A stretch of 64,000 nucleotides of DNA, from contig NZ_JABWQP020000003.1 of NCBI RefSeq assembly GCF_014268505.2, positions 1 through 64,000 of the forward strand, given 5' to 3'. Positions 48,582 through 57,279 of this stretch are shown here, piece by piece. The notes under the pieces were generated by a model. It was not told the DNA's origin and did not search any database. It saw only the letters and a list, made by a program, of their open reading frames with translations. This DNA comes from Pseudomonas khorasanensis (GTDB lineage: Bacteria > Pseudomonadota > Gammaproteobacteria > Pseudomonadales > Pseudomonadaceae). Every line of letters starts with the position of its first letter. The first letter of the stretch is position 1. The translations under genes were made by a program, and so were the position numbers.

Positions 48582-48646
48582 TTCGCGAGCAGGCTCGCTC
48601 CCACAGGGGAATGCATTGCAAATGTGGGAGCGAGCCTGCTCGCGAA
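48582..48646. repeat. REP doublet (GTGGGAGCGAGC type)
   Basis: Inverted units at 48582-48604 and 48624-48646, within the 310-base gap between ssuE and lsfA. The gap otherwise holds only the terminator and the AT-rich promoter region. Confidence 0.9.
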
Positions 48647-48671
48647 AGCGGTGGCGGCTATACCGCAGATC

Positions 48672-49310
48672 TCACTTATTCGGCTGCGGCGTCAGGCGCA
48701 GGTACGGCTTCACCGCGCGATAGCCTTTCGGGAAGCGCTGCTTGATCTCGTCCTCATCCTTGAGCGACGGCACGATGACCACCTCGTCACCGTCCTGCCA
48801 GTTGGCCGGCGTGGCCACCTTGTAGTTGTCGGTGAGCTGCAGCGAATCGATCACCCGCAGGATCTCGTGGAAATTGCGCCCGGTGCTCGCCGGGTAGGTG
48901 ATGGTCAGGCGAATCTTTTTGTTCGGATCAATGACGAACAGCGAACGCACCGTCAGGGTGTCGCTGGCGTTCGGGTGAATCAGGTCATAGAGATCCGAGA
49001 CCTTGCGATCGGCATCAGCCAGGATCGGGAAGTTGACGAGGGTGTTCTGGGTCTCGTTGATGTCTTCAATCCACTTGTGGTGCGAGTCCACCGGGTCGAC
49101 CGACAGCGCAATGGCCTTGACGCCACGCTGGCTGAATTCATCCTTGAGCTTGGCGGTGAAACCCAGTTCGGTGGTGCACACCGGGGTGAAGTCCGCCGGG
49201 TGGGAAAACAGCACGCCCCAGCTATCGCCCAGCCACTCGTGGAAACGAATCTTGCCGGCGCTGGAGTCTTGTTCGAAATCGGGGGCGATGTCGCCGAGTC
49301 TGAGGCTCAT
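48672..49310 (-). CDS. lsfA: 1-Cys peroxiredoxin LsfA
   Basis: A 212-residue peroxiredoxin with the single peroxidatic Cys45 in SHPADFTPVCTTELG and the extended C-terminal domain of the Prx6 group. LsfA is induced by sulfate starvation in Pseudomonas and lies beside ssu, as here. It reduces peroxides. A terminator separates it from ssuE, so it has its own promoter in the AT-rich region upstream. Confidence 0.95.
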   Translation of the reverse strand: MSLRLGDIAPDFEQDSSAGKIRFHEWLGDSWGVLFSHPADFTPVCTTELGFTAKLKDEFSQRGVKAIALSVDPVDSHHKWIEDINETQNTLVNFPILADADRKVSDLYDLIHPNASDTLTVRSLFVIDPNKKIRLTITYPASTGRNFHEILRVIDSLQLTDNYKVATPANWQDGDEVVIVPSLKDEDEIKQRFPKGYRAVKPYLRLTPQPNK

Positions 49311-49368
49311 GATGCTGCTCCTTGAAAAGGGAAGAGAGACACCAACTGTAGCTCGGGATCAGACAGCG

Positions 49369-49385
49369 TGAAAAAGAATAAATAA
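49369..49385 (-). promoter_or_regulatory. AT-rich motif upstream of lsfA
   Basis: Minus-strand TTATTTATTCTTTTTCA resembles TTATTTCATTCTTTTTCA upstream of tauA (51139-51156). The shared core is ATTCTTTTTCA. The surrounding 70 bases are AT-rich. Confidence 0.5.
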
Positions 49386-49542
49386 CGCGATATCTAGATC
49401 GTTAGCGAATATTAAATATCTGTTCACTGGACGCTTTCGGGCATCGAGACGAATATCCAACGCAAGGTTCGAGAAGGCCTTGAGTTGCAGCAAAGAGGGA
49501 AAATCGGGGAGGGCTTACGGGGGTGAGCCTGACTCGAAACGC

Positions 49543-49581
49543 AAAAGCCCCGTCCGGCGCGATGCCGGACGGGGCTTTTTT
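49543..49581. terminator. Strong bidirectional terminator after the OprD-family porin gene
   Basis: A perfect 16-bp stem AAAAGCCCCGTCCGGC / GCCGGACGGGGCTTTT with a five-base loop and flanking A/T runs. It ends the porin gene, which lies on the minus strand. Confidence 0.93.
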
Positions 49582-49604
49582 ACATCAGGTACCTGAACGC
49601 GCGA

Positions 49605-50948
49605 TTACAACAGCGGGATCGAGTAGCTGAGGATCAGGCGGTTTTCGTCCTGGTCGCGTTGACCGGCAATATCGGAGCGCCACGAAGCGTTTTTCCACAT
49701 GAAGCCGACGTTTTTCAACGGGCCTTCCGGAACAACGTACGCTACGGTCAGATCGCGTTCCCACTCGGAAGCGCCGTTCGAGGTCTGGACGCGACGAGCG
49801 TTATAGGTGTCAACGTTATCGCCACGCAGGTACACCATGCCAGCCGTCAGGCCAGGCACGCCAACCTTGGCGAAGTCATAGGAGTAGCGTGCTTGCCAGG
49901 TACGTTCACCGGCACGGTTGAACTTCTGGATCTGCATGTCGGTGATGGTGTAGTTCGAAGAACCGTCACCCTGGTTCAACCAAGGGAAGTCGCTGCTGCC
50001 GTTGCTCACCTGATAGCCGCCACCAAAAGTGTGACCGGCAACGGTGTACAGGAACAGGCCGCTATACAAGTTGTTGTCGACTTTGCCTTTGCCGTTTGCC
50101 GCGTGGCTGTAAGCTCCAGAGCTGAAGTAGGCTGGGTCGTGACCATTTGCGCCGTCGTCGGAACTGTTGAAGTAACGGAAGTCAGACTTCAGCACGCCTG
50201 GACCGATGGACCAGTTGTGAACCAGCCCAAGGAAGTGTTGTTTGTAGAACTCTTCCAGGTTGCCGTAGTAGTACTGGGCAGTCAGATCTTTGGTGATCTT
50301 GTAGTCACCACCCGCGTAAATGAATTTGTTGCTATCGCGGAAGTTCGGACCGCGAGAGTTGGCACCGCCAATGCTCAGCTGTTCATTGTTGCTGGAGTTA
50401 CGGCCTTTGACGTGCTCGATCTGACCACCCACCAGAGTCAGGTCCTTGATCTCGCCGGAAGTGATCTGGCCGCCCTGCCAGGTTTGCGGCAGCAGACGAC
50501 CGTCGTTGGTGACGATGACCGGGTTCTTCGGCTGCAAGGTACCCAGCTTCAATTCAGTCTGGGAGATCTTGGCTTTGGCAGTCAGGCCCAGGCTGGAGAA
50601 GTTGTCCACGGCTTTGCCGTTGGACTCGCTTGGGAACACGGTGCCGCCATAGGCGGTGCCACTGTTGCCGTTGGTGCCGCCGCCCGAATCAAGGCGGATA
50701 CCCAGCAAGCCGATCGCGTCTAGACCGAAACCGACGGTGCCTTGGGTGTAGCCAGAGATGAAGCGCAGATCGAAGCCTTGACCCCACTCTTCGTTCTTGT
50801 TGGCACCAGTGCCGTTACGGTTGTCAGTGTTGATGTAGAAGTTGCGCAGACCCAGAGTAGCCTTGCTGTCTTCAATGAAACCGGCGGCGCCTGCCTGCTG
50901 CGCCATTACCCCAACGGCCACAGCCAGGGCCAAGGTGGACTTGTTCAT
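49605..50948 (-). CDS. OprD-family outer-membrane porin
   Basis: A 447-residue outer-membrane protein with a signal peptide (cleavage after GAA-like AGA, near residue 22) and 18-strand porin features: alternating aromatic/polar strands, an arginine ladder and the terminal aromatic-rich strand ending SYSIPLL. The family is the OprD (Occ) group of substrate-specific channels. It sits between lsfA and tauA, where a similar porin is linked to organosulfur uptake in pseudomonads, so uptake of sulfonates is inferred. The exact member (OprE/OprQ/OprD) cannot be fixed. Confidence 0.9.
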   Translation of the reverse strand: MNKSTLALAVAVGVMAQQAGAAGFIEDSKATLGLRNFYINTDNRNGTGANKNEEWGQGFDLRFISGYTQGTVGFGLDAIGLLGIRLDSGGGTNGNSGTAYGGTVFPSESNGKAVDNFSSLGLTAKAKISQTELKLGTLQPKNPVIVTNDGRLLPQTWQGGQITSGEIKDLTLVGGQIEHVKGRNSSNNEQLSIGGANSRGPNFRDSNKFIYAGGDYKITKDLTAQYYYGNLEEFYKQHFLGLVHNWSIGPGVLKSDFRYFNSSDDGANGHDPAYFSSGAYSHAANGKGKVDNNLYSGLFLYTVAGHTFGGGYQVSNGSSDFPWLNQGDGSSNYTITDMQIQKFNRAGERTWQARYSYDFAKVGVPGLTAGMVYLRGDNVDTYNARRVQTSNGASEWERDLTVAYVVPEGPLKNVGFMWKNASWRSDIAGQRDQDENRLILSYSIPLL

Positions 50949-51130
50949 GTATCGCTCCTCTCGTTCTAATTCTTGTGTTCCTGGTTCGGGGTCGATTTGC
51001 CCTGAATCCTAAGATGCGCGATTAGCGCCAGACCGTGACTGACAAGTCAATCGTAACCTTGTGTGTCTACGACCATGGTCTAATCGCAAGTGATTTGGTC
51101 CCTGCAGGGTAAAGATTTCCTGATAAACCC

Positions 51131-51173
51131 AAAAAGAATTATTTCATTCTTTTTCATACCATTCGGATATATG
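51131..51173. promoter_or_regulatory. AT-rich inverted repeat and motifs in the divergent porin-tauA gap
   Basis: AAAAAGAAT-N6-ATTCTTTTT is a perfect 9-bp inverted repeat (51131-51139 and 51146-51154). It is followed by GGATATATG at 51165-51173, also found upstream of ssuE. The 367-base gap contains no gene; a shared sulfur-starvation regulator site is inferred. Confidence 0.5.
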
Positions 51174-51315
51174 GCCCACTAATGGCCATCCACGCCGGGA
51201 AACAGCGTATCGGCGCCTAAGCTCATTCCTAAATGGTATTTGTTGACCTTTTTTTAGATCGATTAGCTTTGCCGTGCTCCCTACACGTCAAATCCCATCG
51301 AAAAGGCGACGCATC

Positions 51316-52302
51316 ATGGCGAAACGCGCACTATCTAGTCAATTTGTTACAGTTTGTGTGTCGGCACTGTTTTCTTTTTCCGCACATGCCGCTGGTCTGA
51401 CCGTGGGCTATCAAACCGGCATCGACCCCAGCAAAGTCCCTCAGGCTGACGGCGTTTACGAGAAGGCCATCGGCGAGAAAATCGACTGGCGTCGCTTCAA
51501 CAGCGGCCCGGAAGTAGTGACAGCCATTGCGTCCGGCGACGTCCAGATCGGTAACCTCGGCTCCAGTCCGCTGGCAGCGGCGGCCTCGCGCAATCTGCCG
51601 ATCGTGGCATTTATCGTTTCGGCACAGATCAATGCCGCTGAAGCACTGGTGGTGCGCAACGGTAGCGGCATCGATACGCCGCAGGACCTGGTCGGCAAAA
51701 CCATCGCCACGCCGTTCGTATCCACCTCTCATTACAGCCTGCTCGGAGCGCTGAAACACTGGGGGCTGGATACGTCAAAGGTCAAAGTGGTCAATCTGCA
51801 ACCGGCGGAAATCGCCGCCGCGTGGAAGCGTGGTGACATCGACGGTGCGTTTGTCTGGTCGCCGGCGTTGGGCGAGATTCGCAAGACCGGCAAGACCTTG
51901 ACCGACGCCGCACAAGTCGGGCAGTGGGGTGCGCCGACATTCGAGGTATGGGTCGCCCGGAAGGATTTCGCCGAGAAACATTCCGAGATCGTGGCGAAAT
52001 TTGCCAAGGTCACCCTGGACTCGTTCGCTGACTACGCGGCGCACAAGGACAGCTGGACGGCCGATTCAGTGCCTGTACAAAAAATCGCCAAATTGACCGG
52101 TGCCAATGCGGCTGATGTACCGGAACTGCTCGCCGGCTCGGCGTTTCCGGATGCCAGGGCGCAGCAAACCTCGGCACTGCTGGATGGCGGCACGGCAAAG
52201 GCGATTGGCGAAACGGCGAAATTCTTGAAAGAACAAGGCAAGGTCGAGACGGTGCTACCGGATTACTCGCCGTACGTCAGCGCCAAATTCGTCACCCAGT
52301 AA
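51316..52302 (+). CDS. tauA: Taurine-binding protein TauA, orphan
   Basis: A 328-residue exported binding protein with a signal peptide ending AHAA at about residue 25 and the TauA strings LTVGYQTGIDPSKVPQADG, WRRFNSGPEVVTAIASGDVQ and GNLGSSPLAAAASR. It should be followed by tauB, tauC and tauD, but the next gene is argA on the other strand and only repeats lie between. The reading frame is complete. Uptake would need a TauBC from elsewhere. The start at 51316 gives a signal peptide in the usual place. Confidence 0.92.
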   Translation: MAKRALSSQFVTVCVSALFSFSAHAAGLTVGYQTGIDPSKVPQADGVYEKAIGEKIDWRRFNSGPEVVTAIASGDVQIGNLGSSPLAAAASRNLPIVAFIVSAQINAAEALVVRNGSGIDTPQDLVGKTIATPFVSTSHYSLLGALKHWGLDTSKVKVVNLQPAEIAAAWKRGDIDGAFVWSPALGEIRKTGKTLTDAAQVGQWGAPTFEVWVARKDFAEKHSEIVAKFAKVTLDSFADYAAHKDSWTADSVPVQKIAKLTGANAADVPELLAGSAFPDARAQQTSALLDGGTAKAIGETAKFLKEQGKVETVLPDYSPYVSAKFVTQ

Positions 52303-52305
52303 AGC

Positions 52306-52328
52306 TTCACGAGCAGGCTCGCTCCCAC
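52306..52328. repeat. Single REP unit after tauA
   Basis: One half-site TTCACGAGCAGGCTCGCTCC, lacking a partner, directly after the tauA stop. Confidence 0.75.
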
Positions 52329-52334
52329 ACTGAT

Positions 52335-52439
52335 CGTTCCCACGCTCTGCGTGGGAATGCAGCCCGGGGCGCTCCGCGTCCCATCAAAAGCCGAACGCGG
52401 AGCGTCCGTTGAGGCATTCCCACGCGGAGCGTGGGAACG
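52335..52439. repeat. 105-bp nested inverted-repeat element (GTTCCCACGC family)
   Basis: The left arm CGTTCCCACGCTCTGCGTGG (52335-52354) with its continuation GAATGC pairs with the right arm GCATTCCCACGCGGAGCGTG (from 52414) continuing GGAACG. Each arm is itself a hairpin. Inner strings GCGCTCCGCG and CGCGGAGCG pair as well, so the whole element can fold into one long structure. The unit also occurs alone at 6271-6295. It marks the junction between the tau and arg regions. Confidence 0.85.
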
Positions 52440-52456
52440 TCACATTGGGCTTTTTC

Positions 52457-53758
52457 TCAGAGGGTCTTTTCGAAGATTTTCGAGTTGCGCTGGAAGTTGT
52501 ACAGCGAAGCCCGCGCCGCCGGCAGGCGTTCAACCGAACTCGGTTCGAAGCCGCGCTCGCGGAACCAGTGCGCGGTCCGCGTGGTGAGGACAAACAGCGT
52601 CTTCAGACCCTGTGCCCGCGCCCGCGTCTCGATACGCTCAAGCAATTCATCGCCACGACCGCCGTGGCGGTACTCCGGGTTCACTGCCAGGCACGCCAGT
52701 TCACCGGCATCCGAATCGGCAATCTGATACAGCGCTGCACAGGCGATGATCATGCCCTCACGCTCAACGACGCTGAACTGCTCGATCTCGCGCTCCAGCA
52801 CTTCGCGGGAACGGCGCACCAGAATCCCCTGCTCTTCCAGCGGACTGATCAAGTCGAGCAAGCCGCCGACGTCTTCAATCGCTGCCTCGCGCACCAGCTC
52901 GAACTGCTCTTGCGCGACCAGCGTACCGCCACCGTCGCGGGTGAACAGTTCGGTCAGCAGCGCACCATCCTCGGCATAACTGACAATATGGCTGCGCGCC
53001 ACACCGCCACGGCAGGCCTCGGCGGCGGCGTCGAGCAATTCCGCCTGATAGTTGCTGCTGCCCAGACGCTGCAGGTGCGCCGGCACTTGCTGCGGACGCA
53101 GTTCGCGGACCAGTTTGCCGTTCTCGTCGATCAGCCCGAGCTCGGCACCGAACAACAGCAATTTGTCGGCGCCAAGATCGATGGCCGCACGGGTTGCAAC
53201 GTCCTCGCAGGCAAGGTTGAAGATTTCACCGGTCGGCGAGTAACCCAGCGGCGACAACAGCACGATCGAACGCTCGTCGAGCAGGCGATTGATGCCCTTG
53301 CGGTCAACCCGGCGCACTTCGCCGGTGTGGTGATAGTCGACACCTTCCAGCACGCCAATCGGCCGTGCCGTTACGAGGTTGCCGCTGGCCACGCGCAGAC
53401 GCGAGCCTTGCATCGGCGAAGACGCCATGTCCATCGACAGGCGCGCTTCGATGGCGATGCGCAACTGGCCAACCGCATCGATAACGCATTCCAGCGTCGA
53501 GGCATCGGTGATGCGCATGCCGTGGTGGTAATGCGGGGTCAGGCCGCGGGCGGCAAGGCGGGTTTCGATTTGCGGGCGCGAACCGTGCACCAGCACCAGA
53601 CGCACGCCCAGGCTGTGCAGCAAAACCAGGTCGTGAACGATGTTGCCGAAATTCGGATGCTCGACACCGTCGCCGGGCAGCATGACGACGAAGGTGCAAT
53701 CGCGGTGGGCATTGATGTAAGGAGACGCGTGGCGAAGCCAATTGACGTATTCGGGCAT
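52457..53758 (-). CDS. argA: N-acetylglutamate synthase ArgA
   Basis: A 433-residue enzyme that makes N-acetylglutamate from glutamate and acetyl-CoA, the first step of arginine synthesis. The N-terminal amino-acid-kinase-like domain (about 1-285) has the arginine-binding features of the family; the C-terminal GNAT domain has EYRHGGRGDELLERI. The start at 53758 (MPEYVNWLRHASPYIN) is the family N-terminus; an upstream in-frame extension is discarded. It is probably cotranscribed with the upstream argE (gap 161 bases). Confidence 0.96.
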   Translation of the reverse strand: MPEYVNWLRHASPYINAHRDCTFVVMLPGDGVEHPNFGNIVHDLVLLHSLGVRLVLVHGSRPQIETRLAARGLTPHYHHGMRITDASTLECVIDAVGQLRIAIEARLSMDMASSPMQGSRLRVASGNLVTARPIGVLEGVDYHHTGEVRRVDRKGINRLLDERSIVLLSPLGYSPTGEIFNLACEDVATRAAIDLGADKLLLFGAELGLIDENGKLVRELRPQQVPAHLQRLGSSNYQAELLDAAAEACRGGVARSHIVSYAEDGALLTELFTRDGGGTLVAQEQFELVREAAIEDVGGLLDLISPLEEQGILVRRSREVLEREIEQFSVVEREGMIIACAALYQIADSDAGELACLAVNPEYRHGGRGDELLERIETRARAQGLKTLFVLTTRTAHWFRERGFEPSSVERLPAARASLYNFQRNSKIFEKTL

Positions 53759-53919
53759 GAACCTGGGCCTGTAATAAAGAGCAGCCAAAAAAGGGGCGAA
53801 ACGAAAAACGCACAGCGGGCTGATGGTTATCGTCGGAACAGGCTTGGCGACACGCGCGCTCTCCTCATGAATACGGGTTGGATTCTCACTGATTTAACTG
53901 TGCCCTGTAGGAGCGGCGT

Positions 53920-55065
53920 TCACCTCTTCAGGCAGTAATGTTCAATCAACTGCCGAAGTAGATGCACGGTAGGCTGCAAACGTGACATTTCAAGGTACTC
54001 GCCCGGCTGGTGCGCACAAGCGATGTCACCGGGGCCGAGCACAATGGTTTCGCAGCCGAGGCGCTGAAGATAAGGCGCTTCAGTGCCGAACGCTACTGCT
54101 TCGGCGCGGTGGCCAGTGAGTTTTTCCGCGATGCGCACCAGTTCGGCGTCTTCGGACTGCTCGAATGGCGGCACTTCCGGGAACAACGGCTGGTAGTCGA
54201 TTTTCACGCTGTGCCGTTCTGCCACCGGGGCAAGTTTGCGCAGGATTTCCGCCCGCAGCACTTGCGGATCCATCCCCGGCAACGGCCTCAGGTCGAACTC
54301 CAGCGAACATTGCCCGCAAATACGGTTCGGGTTATCGCCGCCGTGGATGCAGCCGAAATTCATCGTCGGTTGCGGCACGCTGAACTGGGGATTGCGGTGC
54401 TCGCGCTGCCATAACAGACGCAGGCCGCGCAGTTCGCCGATGGCATCGTGCATGGCTTCGAGGGCGCTGTGGCCCAGGCGCGGATCCGACGAATGACCGC
54501 TCTGCCCGAGGATGTCGATGCGCTCCATCATGATGCCTTTGTGCATGCGGATCGGCTTGAGCCCGGTCGGTTCGCCAATCACCGCCGCGCGGCCCAGCGG
54601 CTGCCCGGCCTCGGCCAGCGCGCGGGCGCCGGACATTGAACTTTCTTCATCGCACGTGGCAAGGATCAGCAGCGGTTGCCTGAACGGCTGATCCAGCAGC
54701 GGTTGCACAGCTTCGATGACCAGTGCGAAGAACCCCTTCATGTCGCAACTGCCCAGGCCCACCCAGCGGCCATCGACTTCAGTGAGCTTCAGCGGATCGG
54801 TCTGCCACAAGGCATCGTCGTACGGCACCGTGTCGCTGTGCCCCGCCAGCACCAGCCCGCCGGGACCGCTGCCGAAACTGGCGAGCAGGTTGAATTTGCC
54901 GGGGCTCACTGGCTGAATATCGCAACTGAACCCCAAGTCGCCCAGCCAGCCCGCCAACAGGTCGATGACAGCGCGGTTGGACTGGTCGAGGCTCGGCTGG
55001 GTACAGCTGACCGATGGCGCAGCAATCAGCGCAGCGAACTGGTCTTGCATGGACGGCAAAGGCAT
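53920..55065 (-). CDS. argE: Acetylornithine deacetylase ArgE
   Basis: A 381-residue M20-family metallohydrolase that removes the acetyl group from N-acetylornithine. It has the metal and catalytic residues in LVLAGHSDTVPYDD, the bridging Asp in GSCDMKGFFALV, the catalytic Glu in ATCDEESSMSG, and a C-terminal His in ACAHQPGEYLE. The start at 55065 follows GGAG. It heads argE-argA on the minus strand. Confidence 0.93.
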   Translation of the reverse strand: MPLPSMQDQFAALIAAPSVSCTQPSLDQSNRAVIDLLAGWLGDLGFSCDIQPVSPGKFNLLASFGSGPGGLVLAGHSDTVPYDDALWQTDPLKLTEVDGRWVGLGSCDMKGFFALVIEAVQPLLDQPFRQPLLILATCDEESSMSGARALAEAGQPLGRAAVIGEPTGLKPIRMHKGIMMERIDILGQSGHSSDPRLGHSALEAMHDAIGELRGLRLLWQREHRNPQFSVPQPTMNFGCIHGGDNPNRICGQCSLEFDLRPLPGMDPQVLRAEILRKLAPVAERHSVKIDYQPLFPEVPPFEQSEDAELVRIAEKLTGHRAEAVAFGTEAPYLQRLGCETIVLGPGDIACAHQPGEYLEMSRLQPTVHLLRQLIEHYCLKR

Positions 55066-55221
55066 CGCTGACTCCAACTCCCGAATTAAGCCCCATCATA
55101 GAACCATCCGGCGCGCGGAATAAACCGTCGCAGGGCGTAGGAAGTTTGAGTCCTGTACACTGCACGGCCTTGGCAGCCACACCTTCCCCCGGCTGCGCTC
55201 CCGATCCTGGATTTTCCGGCC

Positions 55222-56592
55222 ATGCAGAAAGAAACCGAAATCAAACTCCGCGTCAGCCGCGAAACCCTCGCCGCGCTGCGCGAGCACCCGCTTCTGAAAA
55301 AACGCAACAAAAATGGCTGGGAACGCCGTGAGTTGATGAACCAGTACTTCGACACCCCCGAGCGCGACCTGGCCCAGGCCAAAGTCGCCCTGCGCCTGCG
55401 CAAGGACGGTGACGAAGTGATCCAGACCCTCAAGACCCGTGGCCAAAGCATTGCCGGCCTGTCCGAGCGTAACGAGTACGACTGGAAATTGCCCAAAGCC
55501 AAGCTTGACGTGAAGAAACTCGACGGCGAATGCTGGCCCGAGTCGCTGGTCGATCTGGACAAGAAAACCCTGAAGCCGATCTTCACCACCGATTTTGTCC
55601 GCGAACGCGCGGAAATCGCCTGGGGCCGTGGCAAGAGCAAAGTGGTGATCGAAGCCGCCCTGGACCTCGGTCATGTCGTGGTCGGCAAGCGGAAAGAAGA
55701 AATCTGCGAGCTGGAGCTCGAACTGCGCGAAGGCGAGCCTGCCGCGCTGCTGGAACTGGCCGCCGAACTGGCTGCCACCCTGGCATTGATGCCGTGCGAC
55801 ATCAGCAAGGCCGAGCGCGGCTACCGTCTGTACGACGCCAACAGCTACTCGCTGAGCCTGCCGGCGCCGCAACTGACCCCGGAAACCCGACTCGACGACG
55901 CCTTTGCCGCGCTCAGTTGGCATTTGCTCGGCAGCAGCCAGCGTCTGGCCGAACAGTATCGCTTCAACGGCCACTGGCGCCTGTTGCTGGACTGGGTCGA
56001 AAACCTCGCCGAACTGCGCGCCCTGCTCAGCAGCCTCGGCCAGGCCGCGCCGCGCCAGTCGACCCACGATTTGCGCGTGGCCCTGGATGCCTTGCTGGAA
56101 GACTGGCGTCCGCTGGTCCAGGCCGGAATTGAAGATGAAGACGTGCGCAAAGCCGCGCCGGAGCAGTTTCTTGAGGAGCTGGAAGATCCGCGTTGGGGCC
56201 TGTTCTCGCTGAGCACTTCGCGCTGGCTGCTGGCCCGCGCCTGGACCGCCGACCGCAACGTGCGCGGTAACCGCCAGGGTGACGCCCAACTGCACAGCTG
56301 GTTGCCACGCCTGTTGGGCGAAGAAGCCACGGCCCTGCAGCTGCAGCGCTACCAGCAGCAGCCGGAAGACCTCGCCGAACAACTGCCGCGCATCGAGCGC
56401 ATCCAGGTCTGGCTGCACCACGCGCGCAACGTGCTGGATATCCCGGAAATGGATCGCCTGTACGGTGAGCTGAACAAACTGGCGCAACTGGCCAACGAGC
56501 CGACCATCACTGACGAACTGCTCGATGCGCGCAAGCAGCAGGCGATTGCGGTTTATCAGAATCGCGCCTGGAAAATGCTCCTGCGCAGCTGA
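55222..56592 (+). CDS. CYTH-CHAD protein, inorganic triphosphatase type (YgiF-like)
   Basis: A 456-residue protein with an N-terminal CYTH tunnel domain (residues 1-200) carrying the catalytic EIKLRV pattern (Glu4-x-Glu6-x-Lys8), and a C-terminal CHAD helical domain (about 220-440) with conserved histidines such as STHDLRVALDALLE. CYTH proteins of this layout hydrolyse triphosphate; CHAD domains bind polyphosphate. A link to phosphate or polyphosphate metabolism is inferred. It starts about 156 bases from argE in the opposite direction. Confidence 0.88.
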   Translation: MQKETEIKLRVSRETLAALREHPLLKKRNKNGWERRELMNQYFDTPERDLAQAKVALRLRKDGDEVIQTLKTRGQSIAGLSERNEYDWKLPKAKLDVKKLDGECWPESLVDLDKKTLKPIFTTDFVRERAEIAWGRGKSKVVIEAALDLGHVVVGKRKEEICELELELREGEPAALLELAAELAATLALMPCDISKAERGYRLYDANSYSLSLPAPQLTPETRLDDAFAALSWHLLGSSQRLAEQYRFNGHWRLLLDWVENLAELRALLSSLGQAAPRQSTHDLRVALDALLEDWRPLVQAGIEDEDVRKAAPEQFLEELEDPRWGLFSLSTSRWLLARAWTADRNVRGNRQGDAQLHSWLPRLLGEEATALQLQRYQQQPEDLAEQLPRIERIQVWLHHARNVLDIPEMDRLYGELNKLAQLANEPTITDELLDARKQQAIAVYQNRAWKMLLRS

Positions 56593-56599
56593 CAACGCT

Positions 56600-56663
56600 T
56601 TCGCGAGCAGGCTCGCTCCCACACTTGGAATGCAGTCCCTGTGGGAGCGAGCCTGCTCGCGAA
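56600..56663. repeat. REP doublet (GTGGGAGCGAGC type)
   Basis: Inverted units at 56600-56622 and 56641-56663, between convergent genes. Confidence 0.9.
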
Positions 56664-56670
56664 GAGGACA

Positions 56671-57153
56671 TCACAGACGCCCGGACATTCCGACCGGCAA
56701 GCTGGTGGTGGACTTGATTTCCGACAGCGCCACAATCGAATTCACTTCCTGTATCCCCGGCACCAGCGACAGCTTCTCGAAGAAGAAACGCTCGTACGCC
56801 TCGATGTCCGCCGCGACAATGCGCAACAGAAAATCCACCGCTCCCATCAGCACGTAGCACTCCAGCACTTCCGGAAAACCCCGAATTGCCTCGGTGAACT
56901 CAGTGAAGTTCGAGCGCCCGTGGGCATTGAGTTTGATCTCGGCAAAAATCTGCGTGTTCAGGCCGATCTTTTTGCGATCAAGCAATGTCACCTGCCCGCG
57001 AATGATCCCCTCCTCCTTCATCCGTTGTATGCGCCGCCAGCACGGGGATTGCGACAGCCCCACCTGCTCGGCAATCTGGGCGCTGGAAAGCGAGGCGTCC
57101 TCTTGTAGCAGGGCAAGAATCCTGCGGTCGTAGCTGTCCAGTTCACCGTGCAT
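56671..57153 (-). CDS. Lrp/AsnC-family regulator
   Basis: A 160-residue protein with an AsnC-type helix-turn-helix (residues 1-55, AQIAEQVGLSQSPCWRRIQRM) and a C-terminal RAM ligand-binding domain (VLECYVLMGAVDFLLRIVAADIEAY). The start at 57153 gives the normal Lrp N-terminus MHGELDSYDRRIL. It is divergent from the ACT-domain gene, so autoregulation or control of that gene is plausible. The effector is probably an amino acid. Confidence 0.92.
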   Translation of the reverse strand: MHGELDSYDRRILALLQEDASLSSAQIAEQVGLSQSPCWRRIQRMKEEGIIRGQVTLLDRKKIGLNTQIFAEIKLNAHGRSNFTEFTEAIRGFPEVLECYVLMGAVDFLLRIVAADIEAYERFFFEKLSLVPGIQEVNSIVALSEIKSTTSLPVGMSGRL

Positions 57154-57279
57154 ACAAAAACCTCGATATCGCCGTTTCGCGAATTGAATCATTCAATCAA
57201 TCGCCCATATTGCCGATCATAGCCAAGAAATACCCCGAATCGAATGTAAAAATACCTCCAGAAAACTTGGAGACTTGCC

